The notes under the pieces: generated by a model
What the model saw: only the letters and a program-made list of their open reading frames with translations
Told to the model about the DNA's origin: nothing
Databases searched by the model: none
Part shown: positions 8,015 through 16,701 of the stretch, piece after piece
How the letters are laid out: each line of letters begins with the position of its first letter
How positions within the stretch are numbered: position 1 is the first letter of the stretch
Program-made: the position numbers and the translations under genes
Assembly (NCBI GenBank): GCA_021779095.1
Contig: JAJYBI010000012.1
Coordinates: forward strand, 1 to 64,000
Source of the DNA: Deltaproteobacteria bacterium
GTDB lineage: Bacteria > Desulfobacterota > Desulfuromonadia > Geobacterales > JAJYBI01
Reading direction: 5' to 3'
Length of the DNA: 64,000 nt

Positions 8015-10801
8015 TTATGCGTGCTTCGCGATTATGTCCTGCATCTGTGCCGGGACAAACGCCACGTCCCAGCACCAGTTGCCGAAGCCGCCCCGCTCGT
8101 TGACTGCCTTTATCCAGACGTCCAGAGCTGCCCGCTTGGCCCTGTTCTGCGCCGAATCCTCTCCCTTGATCTCCAACACCAGGGTCTTGCCGTTGGTCAG
8201 CCGGACCAGAAAATCAGGAATGAAACGGCGACGGACGCCATTCCAGAGATACCAGACCTGAAAGCCGAGATGGTCGTTCTTGGCATAGGCGGTCACCATC
8301 TTGCTCTGATCGAACAGGTTGGCGGCGTACTGCTCCCAGCTGCTATCGGCCACCATGTGACTGATCTGGGAGCGGCGGGTCGGATGACAGACCTTCGTGG
8401 TGTACCAGGTCCGCATGTAGGCGGTGGAACCGATGGGCGCCTCCTCGTCGAAGACCGGCTCAAGCCGCTCCCGGTTTTGCTCGGTGACGTAGCGCAGGAG
8501 GTGCTGCACGACCAGGTCGATATTGAGGGCGAACAGTATCCGCTTGCGCAACGGGTCCTGATGGTAAAGCGACGGTATATGCAGCCGATCGGATGCGAAG
8601 AACTGTTCCACGAGCCGGATGAGCTGGAAGACGAGATAATCGCGCCCGCCGTTGAACCTTCCCTGCAGCGCCGCGAACGCCTTACCTGCCGCCTGGAAGG
8701 TCAGCCGCTGCAAACGGAAACCGTCGGGGAGTTGTTCCAGATCAATGGCGTGTACCTTGCTCAGGTCCGCCGCCCCGCCGAGGGCCGGCGCCAGTTCGGC
8801 GCTGATGGGGGTCTGGGCGGGGTCGAGCGTCAACGGCTCCACCTGGAACCAATCGACCGTCAATACCTGACGCACCACCGTATCGATCCGCAGCACGTTC
8901 GGCCAGCGGATCTCCAGGTTCGCCCGCTCCGGCAGCGTTTCGATCTGCGTGCTCGGCTTGGGCGGCGGCGGTGGCGGACCGCTGTCGTCTCCCACCTGGA
9001 AGATGGAGAGCGGCACCCCGAACACATTCACGTATTCCGGCAGGAACAGACCGTTCTCATCCGTCTCGTAGGACACCCGCCTTAAACCCCGGCCGATGAC
9101 CTGCTCGCAGAGGAGCTGGCTCGTAAAAGCCCGCAGCCCCATGATGTGGGTGACGTTCTTGGCGTCCCATCCTTCCGAGAGCATCGCAACCGAGATCACC
9201 TTCTGCAGGTCCTGCCCTGCTGCGCCCCGCTTGCCGACGTTATCGACAATCTCCCGCAAGAGCTCTTCCTTCTTCAGCCCGCGCAGCCGCTCCTTGCGGG
9301 TTTCCGGAATATTGGCGGCAGCGATAATCGACTTCAGCGTCTCTTCGTAATCCTTGTCGCTCCCCGCCGCCTCGCCAATTTCGGCCTTCTCCAGCACCTT
9401 GGAATCCACCCGCAGGGTCCTGGCCGGCTCGTGCAGTTCCGGCCAGTGGGCATCGCCATTACGGAAGTAATATTCGATTCTTGCTGCGGTCTCGGTTCGG
9501 TTGCAGACCGTCAGCATCACCGGCGGCGAGGGATGTCCCACCTCCCGCCACTGCCGCAGCGTCTCCCGCCAGTCGGCCCCCAGCAGGGTGTAGGCGTCCT
9601 GAATCAGCTTGGGCAGCGGCTCGAACGGCTCCGCCTTGCGGTTAAGGTCGTCGGCCACTTCCGGATCGCGGTAGATGTGGTAGAGCTTGGAGCGGTAGGT
9701 TTTGGTGTCGGGCAGGGCATCGTCACGGATCACCACCCGCGGGGTCTTGACCAGTCCGGCCTCGATGGCGTCGTTCAGGCCGAAATCGGAAACGATCCAG
9801 CCGAACAGCCCGGCCTCGCTGCTCGCCTTGCCGGTGGGCGCAAACGGCGTGGCGGAAAGATCAAAACAGCAGCAGATGCGCCGGGTCTTGTGGATGCGGT
9901 CGAGACCCTCGATCCAGCGGGTCGCCTCGTCCAGATCGATCCCCTGCTCCGCCGCCTGCTTCTTGCTGATCTTCAGCTCTGCCGGGATGCGGTAGGCGTG
10001 GTGCGCCTCATCGTTGATGACGACGATATCGCGGTGTGTGGCCAGCTTGCCCAGCACCCGCCGGGTAAAGGCTTCGTCGCTCTCGGCCCCCTTCTTCACC
10101 ACCGACCGTTCGGTCTGCTTCAACGGCATCAGGGTATGCCAGTTCTCGATGAGGATGTCCGCCTGGTTCAGCTTCTGGCGCAGCGCCTCTGAAGGACAGA
10201 GTCCGAAGACATCGTAGAAATTGTCCGGCTCGCCCGGATAGAGCACCCGCAACCGTTCCTTGACCGTGATCCCCGGCGCCACGATGAACACGGCACGGGA
10301 GAAATCCCTGGCCCGCTTCGGATAGGTCAGGGCGTTCAGCACCTGCCAGGTGATGACCATGGCCATGACGGTTGTCTTGCCGCTGCCGGTGGCCATCTTG
10401 TTGCACAGCCGCTGCCACGACCCGCCGTCTCCGGGGAGATGAATCCCCTGCCGGTGCTCGGAGGAGGCTTCAGTCCACCAGATCAGTGTCTCCATCGCCT
10501 CCAGTTGGCAGAAGTAGAACGGGAACTGCCGCGCCTCCCGGTCGTGCCAGTGCTCCAGAAGCCGCCGGGTAACGCTCGTCACGCCGGGATAGCCGGCAGC
10601 CCGCCATTCGTCCACCCGCTGTCGGATCTGGTTCACCAGCTCCAACGGCTCGGTCCGTTTGGTGTTGTAGCGGATGTCGAAGATCTCGTACCCTGCGGAA
10701 CGTCGCTCTTCCACCAAGGCGAGCGAGCCGTCGCGGGCATCCTGCTGCCAGTGCTGGCGCGGAACTTCGTAGGGGGAGTTGATGATGAGAGATTGAGTCA
10801 T
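8015..10801 (-). CDS. res: Type III restriction enzyme, helicase/nuclease subunit (Res)
   Basis: This 928-residue SF2 helicase-nuclease is the restriction subunit of a type III system. Walker A A-T-G-S-G-K-T-T is at about 138-145, the DEAH box V-I-N-D-E-A-H-H at about 264-267, followed by S-A-T-P, and a motif VI-like V-I-G-R-G-L-R-R lies further on. A C-terminal PD-(D/E)xK nuclease is visible as I-P-D-F followed by L-E-I-K-G at about 862-880. The start M-T-Q-S at 10801 was chosen because it follows the upstream gene's stop closely; a longer in-frame start would lie inside that gene. It cuts DNA when its partner Mod finds unmodified sites. It is separated from mod by two extra genes, which is unusual. 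Confidence 0.92.
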   Translation of the reverse strand: MTQSLIINSPYEVPRQHWQQDARDGSLALVEERRSAGYEIFDIRYNTKRTEPLELVNQIRQRVDEWRAAGYPGVTSVTRRLLEHWHDREARQFPFYFCQLEAMETLIWWTEASSEHRQGIHLPGDGGSWQRLCNKMATGSGKTTVMAMVITWQVLNALTYPKRARDFSRAVFIVAPGITVKERLRVLYPGEPDNFYDVFGLCPSEALRQKLNQADILIENWHTLMPLKQTERSVVKKGAESDEAFTRRVLGKLATHRDIVVINDEAHHAYRIPAELKISKKQAAEQGIDLDEATRWIEGLDRIHKTRRICCCFDLSATPFAPTGKASSEAGLFGWIVSDFGLNDAIEAGLVKTPRVVIRDDALPDTKTYRSKLYHIYRDPEVADDLNRKAEPFEPLPKLIQDAYTLLGADWRETLRQWREVGHPSPPVMLTVCNRTETAARIEYYFRNGDAHWPELHEPARTLRVDSKVLEKAEIGEAAGSDKDYEETLKSIIAAANIPETRKERLRGLKKEELLREIVDNVGKRGAAGQDLQKVISVAMLSEGWDAKNVTHIMGLRAFTSQLLCEQVIGRGLRRVSYETDENGLFLPEYVNVFGVPLSIFQVGDDSGPPPPPPKPSTQIETLPERANLEIRWPNVLRIDTVVRQVLTVDWFQVEPLTLDPAQTPISAELAPALGGAADLSKVHAIDLEQLPDGFRLQRLTFQAAGKAFAALQGRFNGGRDYLVFQLIRLVEQFFASDRLHIPSLYHQDPLRKRILFALNIDLVVQHLLRYVTEQNRERLEPVFDEEAPIGSTAYMRTWYTTKVCHPTRRSQISHMVADSSWEQYAANLFDQSKMVTAYAKNDHLGFQVWYLWNGVRRRFIPDFLVRLTNGKTLVLEIKGEDSAQNRAKRAALDVWIKAVNERGGFGNWCWDVAFVPAQMQDIIAKHA

Positions 10802-10802
10802 C

Positions 10803-11408
10803 TTAGTTGCACTCTCGCAAACGACGGATAGCTCGATCAAGACTTGGTGCAATCTGAGAAGCCACTTCAATACGCCATCGTTCTGTCACAAATCCACACA
10901 ACAGGTCGTTGTATTCCAGGCCGACCTTGCTGGCAGCATTCCTCTTTGGCAGCAGTCCTTCTCTTAGGTCACGGTGCCTAGACCTTGCAGCAACTTTCAG
11001 TAAATCGGCCTTTGGATCAAGACAGGTTTCGGGAGTGGCAGGCACAATCTCTTCCGAAACTCCCAACCAGCCAGCAAACTGGGAACGATCAGCAAGCACC
11101 CAAGACTCAACTTCTCTGACCGCGATTCGGAGCAACAAGCTATCAGGTTTTGATGTCGCTCCCAACCAGTCCTGCAAAAGGTCTGGTGGGCACGGTCTGG
11201 TATCCAAGTCAGTCAACAGGAGTAACCTCACCCCACCTCGGCAGGATGATATGAAGTCAGGAAGCCGGGCTTTCAGATACCCGAATCCTGCGTGTTGGCG
11301 CCTGTCTTTGGGAATCTTGGCGGCTACGGAGTGACCTGTCGCTTTGACGAGAAGCTCGGCAATCGTCTCGCTGAGTCGGTCTTCGGTTGCAATGTAAAAG
11401 TCTGCCAT
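10803..11408 (-). CDS. TOPRIM-like protein paired with an ATPase (DUF4276-like)
   Basis: This 201-residue protein has the pattern of a TOPRIM nuclease fold. An early acidic stretch (A-T-E-D-R-L-S-E-T) comes first, then a hydrophobic strand ending in D-x-D (L-L-L-L-T-D-L-D-T, about residue 67), then I-A-V-R-E-V-E-S-W-V-L-A-D at about 96. The E-x-E-S-W-x-L-A-D motif is typical of the DUF4276 family, from memory. It lies one base after the ATPase gene and one base before res, so the three are translated together. In PARIS, OLD and Gabija defence systems an ABC-type ATPase works with a TOPRIM nuclease; by analogy this is the effector. That role is inferred. No signal peptide is seen. Confidence 0.65.
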   Translation of the reverse strand: MADFYIATEDRLSETIAELLVKATGHSVAAKIPKDRRQHAGFGYLKARLPDFISSCRGGVRLLLLTDLDTRPCPPDLLQDWLGATSKPDSLLLRIAVREVESWVLADRSQFAGWLGVSEEIVPATPETCLDPKADLLKVAARSRHRDLREGLLPKRNAASKVGLEYNDLLCGFVTERWRIEVASQIAPSLDRAIRRLRECN

Positions 11409-11409
11409 A

Positions 11410-12558
11410 TCAGTTCAAGGTAATTTTTTCGGCGGACTCAGGCCGTGCTTTAGGTAACAAAACTTCAGCTATGGACAGGCCCGACTTCAGTAGTACGGCT
11501 TCTTCTTCAGATATGCCACGCACCTGCGTCCCTTCCGTTCCCGTCTCCAGTATCAGAACGTCGCGCCCGTCAATTCCGGGGTTAGCCAGCAATGAATAGC
11601 TATGAGTCGTCATGAAGACTTGTTGCATTCGTTTCCGTTGCAGTCTCTCGATAAGGATCGGAATCCGTTCCACAATGGCATCGTTCAACGAAAGCTCAGG
11701 CTCTTCCAGAAGAAGAGGCGAATGCCCTTCCAACAGACACCACAACAATCCGATGAGTCGCAACGTACCGTCAGAAAACTGATCCTCTTGCTGTCTTGCA
11801 CCACGTGGTCGCCAGTGCTTGTATATGGCCTCCAGGTGAGGACGACCCATCTTGTCAGTAACCATTTTGAGCTCTTTCAGCTGCGGTACTGCCAGATTCA
11901 ATGCATCTTCCATTTTTTTCAGATAGAGCTCACGGGTCTTGTCACTGGCCTTCGCAACACGCTCTAGGAACCTCTGACCGAATGGGTCATTATCAGGTGC
12001 TGTTGGCGATGATAGTTCCGGATAGCGCAGTAATTGCGGCACAAGATGCATGTAAGTCGTAGAAGCAAAAATTTTGGCAACATCTCGGAATTCGCTATTT
12101 GTGAAAGCATTCTCCAATGCTGTTTGAGTTAACAGCTCCCTGTCGCCATTGTCTTTATCGTTAGGACGATTGAGCAGCACCCCATGTTCCCTGTGCCAGA
12201 CGTACTCTTTGGTAATTATGTTACGACGGTGCCCCGCTGTTTCAGCAGTAAAAGCCAGCCGATACTTCCATGTAGGAATTTCGTCATCCACGTCGTCAGA
12301 AAGTTCAACATAGATTTCAACTTCCGGATTGGATCGGGCCATGAGACTTCTCAGCTTGGAAATCCCCTGCCGGCTTGCTATTGCCTTCTGCAACCCACCT
12401 CCCCACGGTGATGCAACATCGCGAAGAAAGCGCAGGGCATCAAGAAAGTTGGATTTACCGGAAGCATTGGGGCCGATGAGATAAACCGTCTCCCGCAATT
12501 TGGCTTCAATGTGCGCAAAGTTGCGCCAGTTTCTCAACTCAATCCGAGTAATCAGCAT
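11410..12558 (-). CDS. ABC-type AAA ATPase (AAA_21/OLD-like)
   Basis: This 382-residue SMC/RecF-like ATPase starts M-L-I-T-R-I-E-L-R-N-W-R-N-F, the usual N-terminus of this class. Walker A G-P-N-A-S-G-K-S-N is at 29-37. The signature F-S-D-G-T-L-R-L lies at about 265-272, Walker B L-L-L-E-E-P-E-L-S at about 285, and the switch histidine in M-T-T-H-S at about 315. It has no TOPRIM domain of its own; the next gene supplies one. ATPases of this type sense phage proteins or hold a toxic nuclease in check in PARIS-like systems. It starts three bases after mod and ends one base before the TOPRIM-like gene, so all four genes form one operon. Confidence 0.85.
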   Translation of the reverse strand: MLITRIELRNWRNFAHIEAKLRETVYLIGPNASGKSNFLDALRFLRDVASPWGGGLQKAIASRQGISKLRSLMARSNPEVEIYVELSDDVDDEIPTWKYRLAFTAETAGHRRNIITKEYVWHREHGVLLNRPNDKDNGDRELLTQTALENAFTNSEFRDVAKIFASTTYMHLVPQLLRYPELSSPTAPDNDPFGQRFLERVAKASDKTRELYLKKMEDALNLAVPQLKELKMVTDKMGRPHLEAIYKHWRPRGARQQEDQFSDGTLRLIGLLWCLLEGHSPLLLEEPELSLNDAIVERIPILIERLQRKRMQQVFMTTHSYSLLANPGIDGRDVLILETGTEGTQVRGISEEEAVLLKSGLSIAEVLLPKARPESAEKITLN

Positions 12559-12561
12559 CGC

Positions 12562-15500
12562 CTAACCCTCCAACGGTATAATCTTCAAGCTCTCGATCCC
12601 CCGGTCGTCCACGATCTTCACCGCCACCTTCCGGTTGTCCCCCGCCTCGAAGGGGAGCGAGACGGTGCCGTGGAACTGGTGCAACAGCTCCTCGTTCAGT
12701 TCGGCGCGGATATCCTTTTTCAGCTTCTGCCACCCCTCCCCCTTGCCAGCCAGCGGGAAGAATACCTGACCAGGGAAGAGGGAGCGCTCGTCGTAGTCGG
12801 TATCCAGCAGCCACATGGCGATCTTCCCCTTGCCGCCGGAGACCAGTTCGCCCTTGACGGTGTCGAAGTAGTCGAAGCCGTGGACTTCCACCTGAAAGGT
12901 GCCGTCCTTGAGATTCTTCACCTCCACGTCCGGCTGTCCCATGAGCCAGAAGCTCTGGTTGCTGGAGCGGGCCTTTTTCAGGTCTTCCGTGAGGAGGTCG
13001 GTGTTCATCTGGGCCTTGAGGGCGGTGATTCCCTTGAGATGGTCGATGTCCTTGGCAGCCTCCGGGTCGAAGGTGAAGGCGCAGAATACGATCATCTTGG
13101 GGAGCGGGAAGAGCTCTTCCGCATCGCGCAGGGCCAGTTCCACCTGACGCTGCTCCAGTGCCGCATGCTCCGGGCCGAAGGAGACTACCACCCGCTCTCC
13201 GCTGTCCAGATGGCCGGTGGCGTGCAGGTAGCGGGTGCCGGGGAGCGTCTCCAGCTCGGCGAATCGCAGCATCTGGCCGCCCTTGCCGCGGATGCCGGTC
13301 TTCAGCAGTTCGTCGCGCCACTGGTGCTGGCGGGACGACTCGCCGGAGCGGGCGATGGTCACGTCCGCCTCCTGCTGCGGCTGGCTCTCGTCCAGGGAGA
13401 GCACCGTCGGGAACGGCACCGCCTCAACCGTGAACGGCCCGGTGATGCGGAGTTTCTTCCTGTCGGCCTGCGGTTTGTCGTAGAGGGTTTCCGGCTCGGC
13501 ATGGGAGGCGATGGAAAAATCCATCTGCTTCTGCATGGTCTGACGAGCCTTGTGGAAGGCATCGAAGGGTGCGCGGGCGGCTTCCGGCCAATCGGCAGGG
13601 AAGTCGAAAGGGACGGCCCATTCCTGCAATCCTCCCTCACCCGCGCTGTCGCGCGCCCCTCTCCCGGAGGGCGAGGGGCTATGGTTGTTCTCCCCTCGCC
13701 CTTTGGGAGAGGGGGCGGGGGTGAGGGCGCCATTCAACTCCCCCAGCGCCTTCTCTATCGCCGGGTGCATCCGCTCGTAGATCTCGTCGATCTCCGGATT
13801 GTTGGCGATGGACTTGAGGGTGACATGGGGGACGGTCTGGTAGATGAAGCCCCCTTTGAGCCCTTCGTGGGGATAGCGCAGCTCGAAGTAATCGAAGCTG
13901 GCGGTCATCAGCCGCTGCTTGGCCAGGGTCACGGCCACGCGGGAGGTGTCGCAGGTAATCCAACGACGGCCCCACTTCTCGGCAACATAGGCGGTGGTGC
14001 CGGAACCGCAGGTGGGGTCCAGCACCAGGTCGCCGGGGTCAGTGGTCATGAGGAGGCAGCGTTCGATGACTTTCTCGTGTGTTTGCACTACATAATCTGG
14101 ATCATCTTCTCCCCGAGTATCCGCCCAAACATGATTAACTTCACGGTAAGGAAAATCATCAAAGAAACGTTTGTAAATCCTGAGGCCTGATTGACGAAGC
14201 AAGCGATTTGCAGTCCATAATCTCTTTATGCCGTTCACTCCAGGCTTCCAGTGACGATTGGGTTTGCAGGATAGAACTATCTTCTTCCCACCCCATTCAA
14301 ATTCGATATCTTCATCATCACCACCTTTGGAGACAATACTGTCTGTTGCAAAAAGCTTAGCCCCTTCGGGTAGAATTAATTTTCTGTCAATAGTGTGACG
14401 AGATGCCGGTACAAGAGTGTTGTCGGAAAGATGTATGCGTTTATATTCAAGTGCTCCAGCAGTTCCTGGCATTGAGGGGGTGTATAGCTTCCTAAACTTG
14501 AGCTTATCCAAATTCTTAGCATACCAAAGAAGAAAATCAGAAGTTCTTGGAATTGTGTTAGTGGTTGAGCCTGTTGTCTTTTGAAATGTAATTAGTGAGC
14601 CAAAGTTATCAGGGCCAAAAATCTCATCGAGCACATTCCGCACAAGGTGAACATTCTCATCTGAAATCTGTACAAACACGCTCCCCGATTCGGCCAGCAA
14701 CTCCTTTGCCAAGAGCAGCCGGTCCCGCAGGTAGGTGAGGTAGGAGTGAATCCCAAGTTCCCAGGTATCGCGGAACGCCTTGATCATCTCCGGTTCTTGG
14801 GTCAGATCTTCATCCTTATCGGAAGATGACACATCCCGCTTTCCGACGAACGGCTGAAAGTTGGAGCCGTACTTGATGCCGTAGGGCGGGTCGATGTAGA
14901 TCATCTGCACCTGCCCGGCCATGGACTCCTTCTGCAACAGCGAGTTCATTACCAAGAGCGAATCGCCGGCCACCAGCCGGTTGCTCCACCCCTTGTCGTG
15001 GTGGTAGAAGTCGATGGCATCCCGCAGCGGCAGGCTCTCGAAAGGTGCTTCGAACAGGCCGGGCTGGATGGCACGCTCTCCCCCTCTCCCCGCCCCTCTC
15101 CCACCGGGGGAAAGGGAGTTCGTCTGTTTGCGGACGGCGGAAAGGATGCTCATGGGGTCCATCCGCTCGTGGACGTGGAGCGAGACGGTATCCACCTCGA
15201 AGCTCGTCCGCTCGGCCTTGCCGGTCCAGTTGAGATAGGGCGATTGCAGCCGCTTCAACTCCTCCAGTGCCAGGCGCATGGTCGCCTCGTCGCCGGAAGC
15301 GAGGGCATCGTCGATGAGGGTCTCGATTGACGAGCGGGCGGAGTCGAACTGGAGGGAAGGGTCGAGATGGGGGTCGTACGACCAGACGGTCTGCGGCTGG
15401 GCCGGGTCGGTGGCCTCGCTGACCACGCCAACTTCGGGGTTGTTCTTGCGCCGGTCGGGATGGCGGTAGGAGATGATCTGGGCGGCATTGCCGTTACTGG

Positions 15501-15840
15501 AAGACGGGGTTTCGCGTTTTGCTGCACCCTTGGTGGCAGCAGATTTGCGAGTGACAACGGTTTTAGGAGAGGAAACCGCCTTCAGGTCCAGGTTCAGCCC
15601 ATCCTGCACGGCCACACGCCGCACCGAGCCCCCCCGTCCCTTTCCCTTCTCAAGCAAACCGTCGGTTACCAGTGTTTCGCGTACTGTGTCAAAGAGTGCA
15701 TCGCTCGCAGGGTGGCCTGCCGCAGCAGCAGCGACAAGAAACTTTTCCCGCAGCGCTTGGTTGCCGATGGCGGAACCATTCGCCGGGACCAGGTTCAGCA
15801 GCAGTTCTGACGTTGCGCTCCAATTTCCATCCTTCGCCAT
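12562..15840 (-). CDS. mod: Type III DNA methyltransferase (Mod), N6-adenine, beta class
   Basis: The modification and site-recognition subunit has 1092 residues. The catalytic D-P-P-Y motif (317-320) comes before the SAM-binding D-P-T-C-G-S-G motif (about 606-612), which is the beta-class order used by type III Mod proteins. The N-terminal 80 residues look like a winged helix, and a low-complexity linker rich in Ala, Ser and Thr follows. The ATG at 15840 has GGGAGG ten bases upstream. Two stretches, about residues 242-256 and 703-740, are translations of palindromic DNA repeats (S-P-G-G-R-G-A-G-R-G-G-E and similar) rather than normal protein sequence; they keep the frame. First gene of the defence operon. 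Confidence 0.92.
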   Translation of the reverse strand: MAKDGNWSATSELLLNLVPANGSAIGNQALREKFLVAAAAAGHPASDALFDTVRETLVTDGLLEKGKGRGGSVRRVAVQDGLNLDLKAVSSPKTVVTRKSAATKGAAKRETPSSSNGNAAQIISYRHPDRRKNNPEVGVVSEATDPAQPQTVWSYDPHLDPSLQFDSARSSIETLIDDALASGDEATMRLALEELKRLQSPYLNWTGKAERTSFEVDTVSLHVHERMDPMSILSAVRKQTNSLSPGGRGAGRGGERAIQPGLFEAPFESLPLRDAIDFYHHDKGWSNRLVAGDSLLVMNSLLQKESMAGQVQMIYIDPPYGIKYGSNFQPFVGKRDVSSSDKDEDLTQEPEMIKAFRDTWELGIHSYLTYLRDRLLLAKELLAESGSVFVQISDENVHLVRNVLDEIFGPDNFGSLITFQKTTGSTTNTIPRTSDFLLWYAKNLDKLKFRKLYTPSMPGTAGALEYKRIHLSDNTLVPASRHTIDRKLILPEGAKLFATDSIVSKGGDDEDIEFEWGGKKIVLSCKPNRHWKPGVNGIKRLWTANRLLRQSGLRIYKRFFDDFPYREVNHVWADTRGEDDPDYVVQTHEKVIERCLLMTTDPGDLVLDPTCGSGTTAYVAEKWGRRWITCDTSRVAVTLAKQRLMTASFDYFELRYPHEGLKGGFIYQTVPHVTLKSIANNPEIDEIYERMHPAIEKALGELNGALTPAPSPKGRGENNHSPSPSGRGARDSAGEGGLQEWAVPFDFPADWPEAARAPFDAFHKARQTMQKQMDFSIASHAEPETLYDKPQADRKKLRITGPFTVEAVPFPTVLSLDESQPQQEADVTIARSGESSRQHQWRDELLKTGIRGKGGQMLRFAELETLPGTRYLHATGHLDSGERVVVSFGPEHAALEQRQVELALRDAEELFPLPKMIVFCAFTFDPEAAKDIDHLKGITALKAQMNTDLLTEDLKKARSSNQSFWLMGQPDVEVKNLKDGTFQVEVHGFDYFDTVKGELVSGGKGKIAMWLLDTDYDERSLFPGQVFFPLAGKGEGWQKLKKDIRAELNEELLHQFHGTVSLPFEAGDNRKVAVKIVDDRGIESLKIIPLEG
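13634..13728. repeat. Paired inverted palindromic repeats inside mod
   Basis: Two related units of about 40 bases face each other: ccctcacccgcg ... ctctcccggagggcgagggg (13634-13679) and its inverse, ctcccctcgccctttgggag ... ggtgaggg (about 13690-13727). Each unit has its own small palindrome (ctcccggagg-like). Their total length keeps the reading frame of mod. This is a dispersed intergenic-type palindromic element lying in coding sequence. Confidence 0.7.
15075..15117. repeat. Palindromic repeat inside mod, third copy
   Basis: The sequence ctctccccctctccccgccc followed by ctctcccaccgggggaaagg belongs to the same family as the pair at 13634-13728. It encodes L-S-P-G-G-R-G-A-G-R-G-G-E in Mod, in frame. 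Confidence 0.65.
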
Positions 15841-15950
15841 CTCGCCTCCCGCGTCGCCACTCCGGCGCAACAAAAACAGCCCATCACCACATTGAAAGGT
15901 CTTCACTATTCGCATATTTCCCGATGGGAGTCAAGGAATGATGGGGTTAA

Positions 15951-16106
15951 GCCGTCTGGCACAACCAGATCGCAACCTCCGACCGGTGGGATGTCATGCA
16001 ATGGGTCATGTCGTTCGGTGAGGATGCGGAACTGGTGAAAACAGAAGGGATGCGACAGGAGATACGGCAGAAGCTGACGGCTGCACGTGCTGCCTACGGG
16101 AACTGA
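15951..16106 (+). pseudogene. Remnant of a WYL-domain transcriptional regulator (C-terminus)
   Basis: The plus strand between a stop at 15948 and the stop at 16104-16106 reads as the end of a WYL-domain regulator. W-D-V-M-Q-W-V-M-S-F-G-E-D-A-E-L-V is followed by a helix M-R-Q-E-I-R-Q-K-L-T and a final A-Y-G-N. The W-x-x-S-F-G-x-x-A-E signature near the end is characteristic of this family. There is no upstream coding sequence left and no usable start, so this is a decayed gene. WYL proteins commonly repress defence genes, which fits its place beside the restriction operon. Confidence 0.65.
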
Positions 16107-16125
16107 ATACACCAACAAATCACGC

Positions 16126-16154
16126 TTGCAGAACCGCCAGCTTACGGGCATACT
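16126..16154 (+). promoter_or_regulatory. Putative promoter of the toxin-antitoxin pair
   Basis: TTGCAG (16126-16131) and CATACT (16149-16154) are separated by 17 bases, 45 bases upstream of the antitoxin start codon. Confidence 0.4.
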
Positions 16155-16198
16155 TTTTTAGACGACATCGTACAAAAGACCGCCTCGAGAGCAGCATC

Positions 16199-16402
16199 AT
16201 GACGCCATTGGTTGAGAAAATAGAAGAAGAAGTTGCCGCCCTCTCGGACGACGAACTCCGCTCCTTCCGCTCATGGTTCGTGGAGTTCGATGCGGCAAAC
16301 TGGGATCGTCAGTTTGCCAGCGACGCGACCAACGGCAGACTGGACGAACTGGCTGCCGAAGCCCTGGCCCACTATGGCTCGGGCAAGGCCAAACCGTTGT
16401 GA
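16199..16402 (+). CDS. Antitoxin-like small protein
   Basis: This 67-residue acidic protein (M-T-P-L-V-E-K-I-E-E-E-V) is mostly helical, with a C-terminal A-A-E-A-L-A-H-Y-x-x-G-K-A-K-P-L tail. Its last bases overlap the start of the next gene as GTGA, the layout of an antitoxin preceding a RelE/ParE-type toxin. I do not recognise a DNA-binding domain with confidence. Its role would be to bind and neutralise the toxin; this is inferred from context. Confidence 0.7.
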   Translation: MTPLVEKIEEEVAALSDDELRSFRSWFVEFDAANWDRQFASDATNGRLDELAAEALAHYGSGKAKPL

Positions 16403-16653
16403 TTCACCACGCTTCACCGCGCTTCTGGGACTGCTACGCGGACCTGCCGCCGGCCATCCGGAAACTAGCCGACGACAGCTTTGCGCTTCTCAAGGAAAAT
16501 CCCCGCCACCCTTCGCTGCACTTCAAACAGGCCGGCCGGTTCTGGTCCGTCAGGATCGGCCTCCAGTACCGGGCAATCGGCGTTTCGGCGCCGGACGGCA
16601 TAGTCTGGTTCTGGATCGGCACCCATGCGGACTACGACCGGCTGGTTTCCTGA
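16399..16653 (+). CDS. RelE/ParE-superfamily toxin
   Basis: I use the GTG start that overlaps the antitoxin stop codon; the ATG at 16273 would lie inside the antitoxin gene. The 84-residue product has the HigB/RelE-like layout: an N-terminal F-W-x-C-Y-A-D-L-P-P-A-I-R-K-L-A helix, H-P-S-L-H-F-K-Q (the family's conserved H-P-S-L-x-x-K), then W-S-V-R-I-G-L-Q-Y-R-A-I-G-V, and a C-terminal W-F-W-I-G-T-H-A-D-Y-D. The W-S-V-R-I and Y-R-A strands with G-x-H-x-x-Y-D are typical. Toxins of this group are ribosome-dependent mRNases or gyrase poisons; which one applies here is not decided. Confidence 0.82.
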   Translation: MIHHASPRFWDCYADLPPAIRKLADDSFALLKENPRHPSLHFKQAGRFWSVRIGLQYRAIGVSAPDGIVWFWIGTHADYDRLVS

Positions 16654-16701
16654 CGCGGGAAGCCAGGACGTTTCACCCTCCTTTCACCGCCATAGACACT
16701 G

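Noticed and set aside
13634..13728. A frameshift or fusion point in mod
   Set aside because: The repeats are odd as protein but the frame continues through them into normal Mod sequence.
15906..16151. An 81-residue minus-strand gene
   Set aside because: It is antisense to the WYL remnant, which has a clear family signature on the plus strand.
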